From: ZYF759 sp046297455 | GTDB taxonomy: Bacteria > Pseudomonadota > Alphaproteobacteria > Rhizobiales > Rhizobiaceae | Assembly (NCBI GenBank): GCA_046297455.1 | Contig: JBKBIT010000014.1 | Span: forward strand, 1 to 64,000 | DNA: 64,000 nucleotides | Reading direction: 5' to 3' | Made by a program: the position numbers and the translations under genes | In this document: piece after piece, positions 35,041 to 44,195 of the stretch | How the letters are laid out: each line of letters opens with the position of its first letter | How positions within the stretch are numbered: position 1 is the first letter of the stretch | Notes under the pieces: model-generated | Seen by the model: only the letters and a program-made list of their open reading frames with translations | Told to the model about the DNA's origin: nothing | The model's database searches: none

Positions 35041-36327
35041 TCAAACCCTGTCCCTGAGCGCATACCAGTTCAGCGCCAGGTAAAGCAGCAGCGGGCGCAG
35101 GCGGGCGCCGCCCGGAAAAGGCGGGATCTTCAGTTCCTCGAACAGTTTTAGCCGGTCGCGATTGCCCGACACCGATTCCGCGTAGAGTTTTCCGGCAAAA
35201 TTCGCCAGCATCACCCCGTGGCCGGAAAACCCGCCGATCGACATCACCCGCGGCTTCACCTCGCGCATGAAGGGTTTTCGCGGCATGGTGATGCCCACAA
35301 AGCCGCCCCAGGCATGGGTCAGTTCCACATCGGCAAGGCCCGGATAGACCTCCGCGATCTGCCGCCGGATCGCACCGCGAATGTCGCTGGGGCTGGCCGC
35401 GGCATAGATCTCGCGGCCGCCGAACAACAGCCTGCCATCGGCCGAACGGCGGAAATAGCGCACCACGAAACGCGAATCGTCGACGCTCTCGCCGCCCGGC
35501 AGCACGGGGCTGTCGTCGCCCAGCGGCGGCGTGGCGCCGATGAAGGAGCCGATCGGCATGATATGGGCGGCCGAGACCGGGTCGAGGTCCTTGCCGTGCG
35601 CGTTGGTGGCGATCAGCGCGCGGTCGGCCGTCACCGTGCCGGTGGCGGTCCTGATCCGCACCTTGCCGCCCTCGGCCTCGATGCCGGTCACGCTCGTCTC
35701 CTCGTGCAGGCGGGCGCCCGATTCCGCCGCCACGCGCGCGGTGCCCACCACCAGCTTCAGCGGATGGATATGGCCGGTGCCCATGTCGCGCATGCCGCCG
35801 AAATAGCGCTTCGAGCCGACGCGTTCCTCGGTTTCCGCCGCGTCCATGAAGCTGACATGCGGATAGCCGACGCGGTCGGTCAGATAGTCGCAATAGGCGC
35901 GGTAGTCCTCGACATAGCGCTTCTTGTGGGCGACCGACATGTGGCCCGCCCGATAGTCGATCTCGATGCCGTTGGCGCGGGAAAAATCGAGAAGATGCGC
36001 CTTGGCCTCTTCGGCGAGGTCGAACAGCGCCTTGGCGCGCGTCCAGCCGAGTTCCTTTTCCAGTTCGTCGATGCCCGAACGCTGGCCTGTATTCAGCTGG
36101 CCGCCATTGCGACCCGACGCCCCGTCGCCAAAACGGTGCTGCTCGACCAGCACCACGTCCACGCCGGCCTTGGCCAGATGGGCGGCCGCCGACAGGCCGG
36201 TGAAGCCCCCGCCGATGATGACGACATCGGCGCGTGTGTCGCCGGCAAGCGCGGCATAGCGCGGCCGCTCGCCGACGGAGGCTTCGTACCAGGAGATGCC
36301 GGGCGAGATGGGGGATTGGTAGGTCAT
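35041..36327 (-). CDS. FAD-dependent oxidoreductase of the DAO/glycine oxidase family (PuuB-like)
   Basis: 428 residues. Dinucleotide-binding motif VVIIGGGFTGLSAAAHLAKAG, second glycine motif GASGRNGGQ (typical of gamma-glutamylputrescine oxidase and sarcosine-oxidase-like enzymes), and the C-terminal FAD contact GGFSGHGVMLANFAGK. It should oxidise a secondary or primary amine using FAD and oxygen. PuuB is the closest named type I can suggest, but no other putrescine gene is nearby, so the substrate is open. The operon context is absent: upstream is a response regulator gene on the same strand 123 bp away. Confidence 0.87.
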   Translation of the reverse strand: MTYQSPISPGISWYEASVGERPRYAALAGDTRADVVIIGGGFTGLSAAAHLAKAGVDVVLVEQHRFGDGASGRNGGQLNTGQRSGIDELEKELGWTRAKALFDLAEEAKAHLLDFSRANGIEIDYRAGHMSVAHKKRYVEDYRAYCDYLTDRVGYPHVSFMDAAETEERVGSKRYFGGMRDMGTGHIHPLKLVVGTARVAAESGARLHEETSVTGIEAEGGKVRIRTATGTVTADRALIATNAHGKDLDPVSAAHIMPIGSFIGATPPLGDDSPVLPGGESVDDSRFVVRYFRRSADGRLLFGGREIYAAASPSDIRGAIRRQIAEVYPGLADVELTHAWGGFVGITMPRKPFMREVKPRVMSIGGFSGHGVMLANFAGKLYAESVSGNRDRLKLFEELKIPPFPGGARLRPLLLYLALNWYALRDRV

Positions 36328-36449
36328 GGCAGCAATCGTCGAAGGGAACGGGCAAGATGTGGCGGGCGCAACACCCTGGCTGATGTTCTGGACGATCCCG
36401 CCCCGCTTGCCAAGGCGGAGCAGGCGCGCGGGGCAAAGCGGGCGCTGCG

Positions 36450-37100
36450 TCAGCTCTCGGCGGAAAGCGGTTCGGAGCCGATGCGCGACAGGCGGATCAC
36501 GGCCTGGGTGCGGCTGTCGACGCCCAGCTTCTGCAGGATGGCGGAGACATGCGCCTTCACGGTTGCCTCGGAGACGTTGAGCTCGTAGGCGATCTGCTTG
36601 TTGAGCAGGCCCTCGGCCAGCATCGACAGGACCCTTGTCTGTTGCGGCGTCAGCGTCTTCAGGCGCACGATCAGGTCGCGGATCTCGGCGTCGCCCTCGA
36701 CGCCCAGGTCGATGTCGACCGGCTCGACGATCTCGCCTTCCAGCACCCGGCGCACGGCGGCGCGGATGTCGTCCATGCTGGCCGATTTGGAGATGAAGCC
36801 GGAGGCGCCGAGTTCGAGCGCGCGGCGGATGGTGGTCGGGTCGTCATGGGCCGAGACGATGACGATCGGCAGCGAGGGGTCGATGCCGCGCAGCGCCACC
36901 AGTCCCGACAGGCCGCTGACGCCCGGCATCGACAGGTCGAGCAGGACGAGGTCGATGTCGTTGCCCTCGGCGATATACGCCTTGACGCCGTCGAAGTCGC
37001 CGAACTCCATTATGGTGCTGTTTTCGTCGAGCCCGCCGCGCAACGCCCCTCGAAAGAGGGGGTGGTCGTCTGCAATGACGAAACTGTATCCGGTTGCCAA
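36450..37100 (-). CDS. NarL/FixJ-type two-component response regulator
   Basis: 216 residues. Receiver domain with acidic pair Asp11/Asp12 (IADDHPLFRGAL), phospho-acceptor Asp55 (VLLDLSMPG) and switch residues in SAHDD; LuxR-type helix-turn-helix at about 150-205 (LTPQQTRVLSMLAEGLLNKQIAYELNVSEATVKAHVSAILQKLG split by the recognition helix). The pattern recalls AgmR/ErdR regulators of alcohol and acetate metabolism. No sensor kinase is in the window, so it is an orphan here. A symmetric site in the gap upstream (37293-37306) could be its operator. Confidence 0.92.
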   Translation of the reverse strand: MATGYSFVIADDHPLFRGALRGGLDENSTIMEFGDFDGVKAYIAEGNDIDLVLLDLSMPGVSGLSGLVALRGIDPSLPIVIVSAHDDPTTIRRALELGASGFISKSASMDDIRAAVRRVLEGEIVEPVDIDLGVEGDAEIRDLIVRLKTLTPQQTRVLSMLAEGLLNKQIAYELNVSEATVKAHVSAILQKLGVDSRTQAVIRLSRIGSEPLSAES

Positions 37101-37292
37101 TTCATCCCCTCCCGCAATCCCGATAGCGAAACTCGTCGCTCTTGGGGTGCGTATGGGGGGATTTTGCCCTTTGCGGTGTCATTTATCAATGCGAGGGGCT
37201 GAAGCCAGTCCCTACACGTGGACGAAGAGCCCGGAGCCCTCAGAATGAGGCTGGTGCTTCGCTTGATACTCCTGAAATCGTGAATTGCGGGA

Positions 37293-37306
37293 ACTAATAC
37301 TTTAGT
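37293..37306. promoter_or_regulatory. Short palindrome in the divergent region upstream of the response regulator
   Basis: ACTAA-TACT-TTAGT at 37293-37306, between the divergent response regulator and small membrane protein genes. NarL-type regulators bind sites of this size and symmetry. The link is by position only. Confidence 0.35.
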
Positions 37307-37360
37307 CGACAGTTGCGCATTCGAGGATGCAAGCGACACATTGTCCGGGGTCCCGATTCG

Positions 37361-37768
37361 ATGAGCAAAGTCCGCAAGATCGCAACATTCTGCATTGCGC
37401 GCGCCGTGTTCCTGGCAAGCGTACCGATCTATGTCGTCATGATCTTTCTGTCGTCCGACCCGGCTTTCGCCTTCAAGGCGGGCGCCATCCTGACCATCAT
37501 GGTTGCGGGCGCGCTGGTCTGGAAGGCGGACTTCGTGCAGCGGCAGGAACCGAGCAGTACCGAGGTCTGGCTCTATCTCGACAACGGTTCGCGTCCACGC
37601 AGTGAACAAGCCAAGCGCGAGTTCGCGGAGGCCTTGCGTCAGGTCTATGGCCGATTTGCGCAACATGCGACGGCCATTGCCTGCATCATGTTCGCGATAT
37701 CGACGGGCCTCCTGCCCATCGCCGACCTGACCGGCGCGGCGCCGGTTCAAATGGCAGGGGGGCACTGA
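37361..37768 (+). CDS. Small inner-membrane protein of unknown function
   Basis: 135 residues from the ATG at 37361; the frame opens at 37313, but the upstream part looks like leader. Three or four hydrophobic segments are visible: two near the N-terminus (AVFLASVPIYVVMIFL and AFKAGAILTIMVAGALVW) and one near the C-terminus (ATAIACIMFAISTGLLPI). The loop between (FVQRQEPSSTEVWLYLDNG...EALRQVYGRF) is polar. No family recognised. It converges with proC with only 8 bp between stops and is divergent from the response regulator, which may control it. Confidence 0.6.
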   Translation: MSKVRKIATFCIARAVFLASVPIYVVMIFLSSDPAFAFKAGAILTIMVAGALVWKADFVQRQEPSSTEVWLYLDNGSRPRSEQAKREFAEALRQVYGRFAQHATAIACIMFAISTGLLPIADLTGAAPVQMAGGH

Positions 37769-37776
37769 AGCGTCGA

Positions 37777-38595
37777 CTAGGCCTTGCCGAGCTCGACCGA
37801 ACGCGCGCGGGCCGCTTCCACCGCGTCCTGCATGAGGCGCGCTAGGCGTTCCTCACCCATCAGGACATCCAGTGCCGCCTGCGTGGTGCCGTTTGGGCTC
37901 GTCACCTGGCGCCGCAATTCGGCCGGATCCTCTCCCGTTTCGACGATCAGGCTTGCCGCGCCGAAAGCGGTCTGGCGGGCAAGCTGCGCCGCCACATCCG
38001 CCGGCAGGCCAGCCTTCTCGCCTGCGCGGGCCAGGCATTCGACGAAATGGAAGAGATAGGCCGGGCCGGAACCCGAGACCGCGGTTACCGCATCCATCAA
38101 CGCTTCGTCCGCAACTCTGGCGACTTCTCCACTGGCCGATAGAAGATCGGCAACGAAGCGCTCGGTGGGCGAATCGACATTGGCGTTGCCGACCGTAACC
38201 ATCATGCCGGAACCGATCGCGGCAGGGGTGTTGGGCATGCAACGGATCACCGCCGTATCGGAGCCGAGCAGTACCTCGAAGGTCGCGATCGGCGTTCCGG
38301 CGGCAACGCTCAGGAATGCGCTGCCGGTCTGCGCGTAGCCGCTATAGGCGGGCACCACCTCATTGACCGATTGCGGCTTCATGGCCAGCACGATCAGTTC
38401 CGGGCGCAGGTCTGGTGCCAGTGATCCAGCCTCGGCCACCACCGTGACACCGAGCTTGCGGGCACGTTCGGCATTGTCGGCCGACGGTTCGACCACCGCC
38501 ACGTCCTCTGGTGCCAGCCTGCCAGCCGTCAGCCAGCCCGACAGCATGGCGCGGCCCATATTGCCGCAACCGACGAGAATAACCCTGACACCCAT
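37777..38595 (-). CDS. proC: Pyrroline-5-carboxylate reductase
   Basis: 272 residues from the ATG at 38595 (GGGGAG 6 nt upstream). It makes proline from pyrroline-5-carboxylate using NADPH. Dinucleotide motif ILVGCGNMGRAML, VLAMKPQSV, RCMPNTPAAIGSGMMV and the C-terminal signature AVSGSGPAYLFHFVECLARAGEKAG with LRRQVTSPNGTTQAAL are all present. Proline is also an osmolyte, in line with the betaine gene nearby. Transcribed alone. Confidence 0.95.
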   Translation of the reverse strand: MGVRVILVGCGNMGRAMLSGWLTAGRLAPEDVAVVEPSADNAERARKLGVTVVAEAGSLAPDLRPELIVLAMKPQSVNEVVPAYSGYAQTGSAFLSVAAGTPIATFEVLLGSDTAVIRCMPNTPAAIGSGMMVTVGNANVDSPTERFVADLLSASGEVARVADEALMDAVTAVSGSGPAYLFHFVECLARAGEKAGLPADVAAQLARQTAFGAASLIVETGEDPAELRRQVTSPNGTTQAALDVLMGEERLARLMQDAVEAARARSVELGKA

Positions 38596-38913
38596 GATCA
38601 ACTCCCCGAAAACTGCTTGCTTGAACGTCTGTTTGGACCGAATGCCGCCGCCGTGCAATGCGCCATCGGCAGGCGTTCTGCGTTGAAATGACGGTCACCC
38701 GGCAGTTGTTGTGGGGGCGGCCTTTGCCTTTCCAAGCCAACCGCTCTATATATGGTGAGCGAAATTGGGAACGTGTTTCCCTCGCGGCGCATATGCGCTG
38801 TGGTTGTGCCGATTATCGGCCTTATCAATCGTGTCACGCGGTGTTCGCCAGCCTCCCAGAGGAGGCGTCCGGCATTTGCGCCGTCGAGCACAAGAGATGA
38901 AGAAGGAAGAACA

Positions 38914-39183
38914 TTGCAGGTATTCGTTCGCGACAACAATGTCGACCAGGCCCTGAAGGCGCTCAAGAAAAAGATGCAGCGCGAGGGTATTTTCCGTGAG
39001 ATGAAGGCGAGGCGCTCCTATGAGAAGCCCTCGGAGAAGCGTGCCCGCGAGAAGGCTGAAGCCGTTCGCCGCTCCCGCAAGCTGGCGCGCAAGCAGGCCC
39101 AGCGCGAAGGCCTCCTGCCCGGCAAGAAGAAGCCGGTCCGTCCGACGGGCCGTCCGGCCGCTCCCTCCGCACAGCGCGCCTGA
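38914..39183 (+). CDS. rpsU: 30S ribosomal protein S21
   Basis: 89 residues. The start is a TTG at 38914: the protein family begins (M)QVxVRDNNVDQALKALKKKMQREGIFREMKARR, and AAGGAAG stands 6-7 nt upstream. The 54 codons open upstream are leader. The body ends in the long basic tail usual in alphaproteobacteria (KKKPVRPTGRPAAPSAQRA). S21 binds the 3' end of 16S rRNA near the anti-Shine-Dalgarno. A rare TTG start may keep expression in check. A strong terminator follows. Confidence 0.95.
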   Translation: MQVFVRDNNVDQALKALKKKMQREGIFREMKARRSYEKPSEKRAREKAEAVRRSRKLARKQAQREGLLPGKKKPVRPTGRPAAPSAQRA

Positions 39184-39216
39184 CCTACCCACGAATTCAG
39201 TTCGTCATTTGATGTG

Positions 39217-39251
39217 AAACCGCTCCTCCCTTCGGGAAGAGCGGTTTTTTT
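39217..39251 (+). terminator. Rho-independent terminator of rpsU
   Basis: Stem AAACCGCTCCTCCC (39217-39230) with GGGAAGAGCGGTTT (39234-39247), one mismatch, 3-nt loop, T run to 39251. Confidence 0.88.
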
Positions 39252-39266
39252 GTCGTCGGCCGCGCC

Positions 39267-40967
39267 TCAGCCCTGGCTCAAGGCCGGCTTGCGGAAACGC
39301 TGGATACCCCAGGCTAGGTGGCCGGCGTCTGCCGCGTTTACCCAGCTCTCCAGACCCTTAATCATCTTGTCGAGATATTCCTTCGACGCTGAAGCAGCCA
39401 GCTTGTCATAATTGGCGACGAGCTCTTCGCGTACGCGATCATAGTGGTTGCGCAGATGCGCAGTCAGGTCGACCTGATCGAGAACCTGGAATCCCTGTGA
39501 CAGCGCAGCCTCCCGATAGAAACGGAAGGAACCGAGACTGGTCAGGCTGAGGCGGTCATAGACCGGCTGCAGGACGCCTTCGGGACAGTCGTCAGCCTGC
39601 ATCGGATCGGTGAAGATGAACTCGCCACCAGGCTTGAGCACCCGGAACACCTCGGCCAGCACCTGCGGACGCGCATCGGAGTGAAGGATCGCATCCTGCG
39701 ACCACACCACGTCGAAGCTTCCGTCCGGCTCGGGAATGTCCTCGAACACGCCGTGGACGACCGATACCTTTTCGGCCAGGCCCTGTCGGCTGCTCTTGTG
39801 GCGGTTCGTGTCGTTCTGGATCTCGGAAATGTTCAGGCAGCGCACGCTAGCGCCGAACTTCTTCGCGATCCTGCGCGCTGAGCCACCATAACCCGCACCA
39901 ATATCGAGAACCTTCGCATCGGCGTCGAGCCGCTCGAGCATGCCGGCCATGCGGTCGACGGTCTCCGCACTGGCTTCTCGGATATCGTTGGTCGTGTCGT
40001 AGATGCCGATATGCAGATCCTCTCCGCCCCACACCGTGGAATAGAAGACATCGGCGTCCTCGCTGTCGTAATAGGACTCGGTGACCTCGCGCACATCCGG
40101 CTGGTCGTCGATTCTTGTGACACCGCCCCAGCGCTTCACCTGCAGGGCCGACTTCTCGGCAACATGCACGAAGAAATCCGGTTCGGCTTCCTGGTAGGTT
40201 TCCTGGAAATCCCCATAGGTCCGCACACGCTGGAAGCCCGCTTCCTGAAGCAGCTTGCGGACGTAGTTCTTGCGGATGGGGCACAGGTTCAGCGTATATT
40301 CAGAGCCGTCGTCAAAGGTATATTTGAAGCGAACAAGCCCTTCGTCGACATGTTCGGGCTCGGCCGACACGCGATCCCCGCAATAGTAGTATTTATGCTT
40401 CGACGAGAAGCCGTGATCGAGGATCGAATCGTAATTGCGCTGGTCGAGGATCAGGATCCCGTCATGTTTCAGCGCGGCGTAGAACTCCGCCAGCGCGCGG
40501 CGGCGATCCATCTCCTCGTGCATGTGGGTGAAGGAGTTGCCCAGACAGATGATCGCGTCGTATTTGCCCTGGATGTCGCGATTCAGCCAACGCCAGTCGG
40601 CCTGCACCGTCTTCAACACGAGACCGCGCGCCTGCCCGTTGGCGAATGCCTGGGCCAACATCTCGCCCGAACCGTCGGCACTCGTGACGTTGAAACCGGC
40701 CTGCGTCAGCCGGACCGAGTGAAAACCCGTTCCAGTCGCGACATCGAGCACGGTCTCCTTGCCGCGGGCACGCAGCACGTCGATGAAGAACTGACCCTCG
40801 CTTCTGGCCCGCGCGTCCCAGTCAATCAGCTCATCCCATTTCTCGACGAAGCTCTTGACGTACTCACCCACATATTTGTCGGTCTCGCGCACGGCGAGTG
40901 GATCGTCGCCATAATCCTGTATGTCCAACGACTTCGCTGTTGCTGCTTGAGAACTCATTACGATCAC
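39267..40967 (-). CDS. Fused glycine/sarcosine and sarcosine/dimethylglycine N-methyltransferase (betaine synthesis)
   Basis: 566 residues with two SAM-binding methyltransferase domains. The first (about 1-285) has VLDVATGTGFHSVRLTQAG and DWRWLNRDI, as in glycine-sarcosine methyltransferases; the second (about 290-566) has VLDIGAGYGGSARRIAKKFG, SQDAILHSDARPQVL and FIFTDPMQADDCPEGVLQP, as in sarcosine-dimethylglycine methyltransferases. Together they make glycine betaine from glycine with three SAM. Fusion of both activities is known in some halophilic and marine bacteria. AGGAGGGAT precedes two possible starts (GTG 40967, ATG 40958). The upstream region is long and AT-rich, so salt-regulated expression is plausible. 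Not in an operon. Confidence 0.92.
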   Translation of the reverse strand: MIVMSSQAATAKSLDIQDYGDDPLAVRETDKYVGEYVKSFVEKWDELIDWDARARSEGQFFIDVLRARGKETVLDVATGTGFHSVRLTQAGFNVTSADGSGEMLAQAFANGQARGLVLKTVQADWRWLNRDIQGKYDAIICLGNSFTHMHEEMDRRRALAEFYAALKHDGILILDQRNYDSILDHGFSSKHKYYYCGDRVSAEPEHVDEGLVRFKYTFDDGSEYTLNLCPIRKNYVRKLLQEAGFQRVRTYGDFQETYQEAEPDFFVHVAEKSALQVKRWGGVTRIDDQPDVREVTESYYDSEDADVFYSTVWGGEDLHIGIYDTTNDIREASAETVDRMAGMLERLDADAKVLDIGAGYGGSARRIAKKFGASVRCLNISEIQNDTNRHKSSRQGLAEKVSVVHGVFEDIPEPDGSFDVVWSQDAILHSDARPQVLAEVFRVLKPGGEFIFTDPMQADDCPEGVLQPVYDRLSLTSLGSFRFYREAALSQGFQVLDQVDLTAHLRNHYDRVREELVANYDKLAASASKEYLDKMIKGLESWVNAADAGHLAWGIQRFRKPALSQG

Positions 40968-41487
40968 ATCCCTCCTGGTCTGATCTCTTCCGCTGAAGAT
41001 TGACCCTCGCCCGCCATGCGGGCTTCAGGTCGCAGGCAGCCGGGTGCCCTTGCGGACCGGACAAACGAGGATCGCTCCATCCACCTAATTGGGGGAGTCG
41101 GAACGTTCGACGATGATAATTGACTGCCGACCTTAAGGATAATCGCTTATCGTGAGACGTCAAATTTCCAATTTTTCCCATTTTTTGAGTTTTACTCATG
41201 CATTAATATAGATTATTTTGCCGAATTTAATATAAAAATACATAATTAAAATTCGCTCTTTGGCAGATGAAAGATCTCATAATTCTATTATTTGATGAAG
41301 TTTTTTTTGGACTACTGGTTCATGAATTGCCTGCGGTATCGTCTAAACTTCAGCACCAGGCGAAGATGAAAAGGCTGTATACAGGCCCGCCTCAGAAACC
41401 CGGCTAGGTCCTGTCGAGCCAAGGAATCATTGCACCGGCCGGCGCCGTGCCATATGAGATCGCTCGGAAAAAGGAGGCACAGGCTTC
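40968..41487. other. Long AT-rich divergent regulatory region (betaine gene / fumC)
   Basis: 520 bp without a gene. 41160-41345 is strongly AT-rich and must hold promoters for one or both flanking genes, but I could not fix boxes. A short hairpin GCCCGC / GCGGGC (41009-41014, 41018-41023) lies in the leader of the methyltransferase gene. I looked for glycine, SAM and SAH riboswitch signatures and saw none convincing. Confidence 0.45.
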
Positions 41488-42879
41488 ATGACGACGACCC
41501 GTACCGAGACCGACACTTTCGGCCCCATCGAGGTTCCCGCAGACCGCTATTGGGGCGCCCAGACCCAGCGTTCCCTGCAGAATTTCAGGATCGGCACCGA
41601 CCGCATGCCGGTTCCGGTGGTGCACGCTCTAGGCATCGTCAAACAGGCCGCAGCCGACACCAACATGGCGCTTGGCCTTCTCGACAAGGAACTTGGCGCC
41701 AAGATCGTGGCTGCTGCCGCCGAAGTCGCCGAAGGCAAGCTGGACGATCACTTCCCGCTGGTCGTCTGGCAGACGGGTTCTGGCACGCAGTCCAACATGA
41801 ATTCAAACGAGGTTATCTCCAACCGGGCGATCGAGATGCTGGGCGGACAGATGGGCTCCAAGAAGCCGGTCCACCCGAACGACCACGTCAACATGAGCCA
41901 GTCCTCGAACGACACGTTCCCGACTGCGATCCATATTGCGGTGGTTATGGAAACGCACCGCGTGCTGCTGCCTGCTCTCGACCACCTGATCGGTGCACTG
42001 TCGGAAAAGGAGAAAGCCTTCGCCGACATCGTCAAGATCGGCCGCACCCACACGCAGGATGCCACCCCGCTGACGCTCGGCCAGGAATTTTCCGGCTATG
42101 TCGCGGCACTCACCTATGGCCGCCGCCGGCTGGTCGAGAGCCTTCACGACGTGCACGCGCTGGCACAGGGCGGCACCGCGGTCGGCACCGGGTTGAATTC
42201 GCCGGAAGGTTTCGACACGGGCTTTGCAGCGCGCGTCGCGGAACTGACCGGCCTTCCCTTCCGGACGGCTGAAAACAAGTTCGAGGCGCTGGCCAGCCAC
42301 GGCGCGCTGACCTATTTCCACGGCGCGCTCTCGGCACTTGCCGCCGACCTGTTCAAGATCGCCAACGACATCCGCTTTCTGGGTTCGGGCCCGCGTTCGG
42401 GTCTGGGCGAATTGGTGCTACCGGAAAACGAGCCTGGCTCCTCGATCATGCCTGGCAAGGTCAACCCTACCCAGGCCGAGGCGCTGACAATGGTGGCGAC
42501 CCGCGTCATGGGGAACCAGACGACTGTCGAAATGGCAGCATCACAGGGCCATTTCGAGCTCAACGTGTTCAAGCCGGCCATTGCCGACGCAGTGCTGCAG
42601 TCGGTGCGGCTCGCAGGCGACGCCATGCGCTCCTTTGCCGACAATTGCGTGGTCGGCATCGAGGCAAACGAACGCCGCATTTCCGAACTGATGCAGCAAT
42701 CGCTGATGCTGGTTACCGCGCTAGCGCCGAAGATCGGCTATGACAACGCTGCCAAAATCGCCAAGACGGCCCACAAGAATGGCACGACTTTGCGCGAAGA
42801 AGCCTTGGCAACTGGTCTGGTCAGCGAAGCCGAATACGACGCCATCGTGCGGCCGGAAAAGATGGTTCGTCCCGGCTGA
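41488..42879 (+). CDS. fumC: Fumarate hydratase class II
   Basis: 463 residues from the ATG at 41488, preceded by AAGGAGG. It hydrates fumarate to malate in the citric acid cycle without an iron-sulfur cluster. TDTFGPIEVPADRYWGAQTQRS, GSGTQSNMNSNEV, HPNDHVN.SQSSNDTFPTA and the superfamily signature GSSIMPGKVNP (near 317-327) are present. Stand-alone, with a hairpin downstream. Confidence 0.97.
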   Translation: MTTTRTETDTFGPIEVPADRYWGAQTQRSLQNFRIGTDRMPVPVVHALGIVKQAAADTNMALGLLDKELGAKIVAAAAEVAEGKLDDHFPLVVWQTGSGTQSNMNSNEVISNRAIEMLGGQMGSKKPVHPNDHVNMSQSSNDTFPTAIHIAVVMETHRVLLPALDHLIGALSEKEKAFADIVKIGRTHTQDATPLTLGQEFSGYVAALTYGRRRLVESLHDVHALAQGGTAVGTGLNSPEGFDTGFAARVAELTGLPFRTAENKFEALASHGALTYFHGALSALAADLFKIANDIRFLGSGPRSGLGELVLPENEPGSSIMPGKVNPTQAEALTMVATRVMGNQTTVEMAASQGHFELNVFKPAIADAVLQSVRLAGDAMRSFADNCVVGIEANERRISELMQQSLMLVTALAPKIGYDNAAKIAKTAHKNGTTLREEALATGLVSEAEYDAIVRPEKMVRPG

Positions 42880-42904
42880 ATTTCCGAACATCGGTAAACG
42901 CCTG

Positions 42905-42937
42905 CGCATCGTTCGTTCAATGAGAGCGAACGATGCG
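42905..42937 (+). terminator. Hairpin terminator behind fumC
   Basis: Perfect 11-bp stem CGCATCGTTCG (42905-42915) / CGAACGATGCG (42927-42937), followed by TCTTCAT. The weak T run makes it a probable rather than certain terminator. Confidence 0.6.
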
Positions 42938-43023
42938 TCTTCATATTGGCGGCTTCCGCAACGGCGGCTGATGCGGCATCTGGTGCTTCCCAAGACACCA
43001 AACCATCAACCCGCAGGGAAGTC

Positions 43024-43428
43024 ATGTCCAACAATCTCTTTCTCCTCGTCGCCCGCGTTTTTCTGGCAACGCTCTTCATCGTCTCAGGCCTCGGCATCCT
43101 CGCCGACCCGTCCGGCTTTGCCGGCTACATGGGCTTCATCGGCCTGCCCTTCCCCACGCTCGTCGCCTGGCTGGTGATTGCGCTCAAGGTCCTCGGCGGC
43201 CTCGCCATCCTTGTCGGCTTCCAGACGCGCTATGCCGCCTATGCCATCGCTGCCTTCACCGTCGGCTCGGCCTTCCTCGGTCACATGGACTTCTCCGACC
43301 AGATGGAAATGACCGCCTTCATGAAGAACTTTGCCATTGCAGGCGGCTTCCTGGCACTCTCGGTTGCTGGCCCGGGCGCATGGTCGGTCGATGCCCGTCG
43401 CGGCCATGCAACGCTGGCACACGCCTGA
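43024..43428 (+). CDS. DoxX-family membrane protein
   Basis: 134 residues from the ATG at 43024 (AGGGAAG upstream). Four membrane helices with the DoxX pattern: RVFLATLFIVSGLGILADPSGFAGYM, VAWLVIALKVLGGLAILVGF, YAAYAIAAFTVGSAFLGHMDF and a last helix. The family includes subunits of quinol oxidases and many small proteins of unclear redox role. No operon partner. A strong terminator follows. Confidence 0.9.
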   Translation: MSNNLFLLVARVFLATLFIVSGLGILADPSGFAGYMGFIGLPFPTLVAWLVIALKVLGGLAILVGFQTRYAAYAIAAFTVGSAFLGHMDFSDQMEMTAFMKNFAIAGGFLALSVAGPGAWSVDARRGHATLAHA

Positions 43429-43457
43429 CACAACAGAAATCTCCTCCGAGTGTATTC

Positions 43458-43487
43458 GGCCCGGGTCTCACGATCCGGGCCTTTTTT
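43458..43487 (+). terminator. Rho-independent terminator of the DoxX gene
   Basis: Stem GGCCCGG (43458-43464) / CCGGGCC (43475-43481), then six T (43482-43487). It separates this gene from the convergent hisG. Confidence 0.9.
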
Positions 43488-43499
43488 GTGAAATGCCGA

Positions 43500-44195
43500 T
43501 TAGTGGGCGTTCAGCCTGCCGACGAGGCCGGCAATGGCGGCTTCGTCAGCCTGTGGCCTGTCCTTGCGTGCGACAGCCAGGCAGGCCTCGGAGCGCAGGA
43601 TGACGCCATCCGACAAGACCTTCAGATGGTTTGCCCTCAGCGTCGACCCGGTGGTGGTGATGTCAACGATCACGTCGGCCGAGCCTGCCGCAGGCGCGCC
43701 CTCGGTCGCCCCCAGGCTCTCGACAATGCGATAGACCTGTATGCCATGCTGCGCGGAGAAGAATTTTTGGGTCAACCGCCAGTATTTGGTGGCGATCCGA
43801 AGCCTGCGCCCGTGGCGTTGGCGGAACTCCGCGGCGACGTCGTCCAGATCGCCCATCGTATCGACGTCGAGCCAGCATTCGGGCACCGCCACAACCACGT
43901 CGGCGCGTCCGAAGCCGAGCCGCGCCGCGATCTCGAAGCGTCCGTCGGCATCACCGAAGCTTTCACTCAACAGATCTTCACCCGTGATGCCGAGATCGAC
44001 CTTGCCCAGCCCGACTTCGCGCGCGATCTCGCCGGCCGAGAGCAGCGCGATCTCGATGTCGTCGCGGCCTTTCACGACGGCGCGATAGCGACGGTCGTCG
44101 CCGGGTTGTACGATTTCGAGCCCGGCCTTGGCCAGCCGCTCCAGCGCCGCTTCCTTGAGCCTGCCCTTCGAAGGGATCGCCAGGGTGACAGCCAT
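43500..44195 (-). CDS. hisG: ATP phosphoribosyltransferase catalytic subunit, short form
   Basis: 231 residues, the short HisG without the C-terminal regulatory domain; it therefore needs HisZ, encoded just upstream. First step of histidine synthesis (ATP + PRPP). Landmarks: LAIPSKGRLKEAALERL, DLGITGEDLL, and the PRPP loop DIVDITTTGSTLRAN (seen as VDITTTGSTLRANHL). The start overlaps the hisZ stop by 1 base. Confidence 0.96.
   Translation of the reverse strand: MAVTLAIPSKGRLKEAALERLAKAGLEIVQPGDDRRYRAVVKGRDDIEIALLSAGEIAREVGLGKVDLGITGEDLLSESFGDADGRFEIAARLGFGRADVVVAVPECWLDVDTMGDLDDVAAEFRQRHGRRLRIATKYWRLTQKFFSAQHGIQVYRIVESLGATEGAPAAGSADVIVDITTTGSTLRANHLKVLSDGVILRSEACLAVARKDRPQADEAAIAGLVGRLNAH

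Noticed and set aside
41088..41106. Resemblance of ACCTAATTGGGGGAGTC to the reverse complement of the LuxR motif
   Set aside because: Only about 11 of 17 positions match and the symmetric half is missing; no reason to link it to the array.
40968..41110. Glycine, SAM or SAH riboswitch before the betaine synthesis gene
   Set aside because: Only one short hairpin is visible; none of the conserved riboswitch core sequences could be found by eye.
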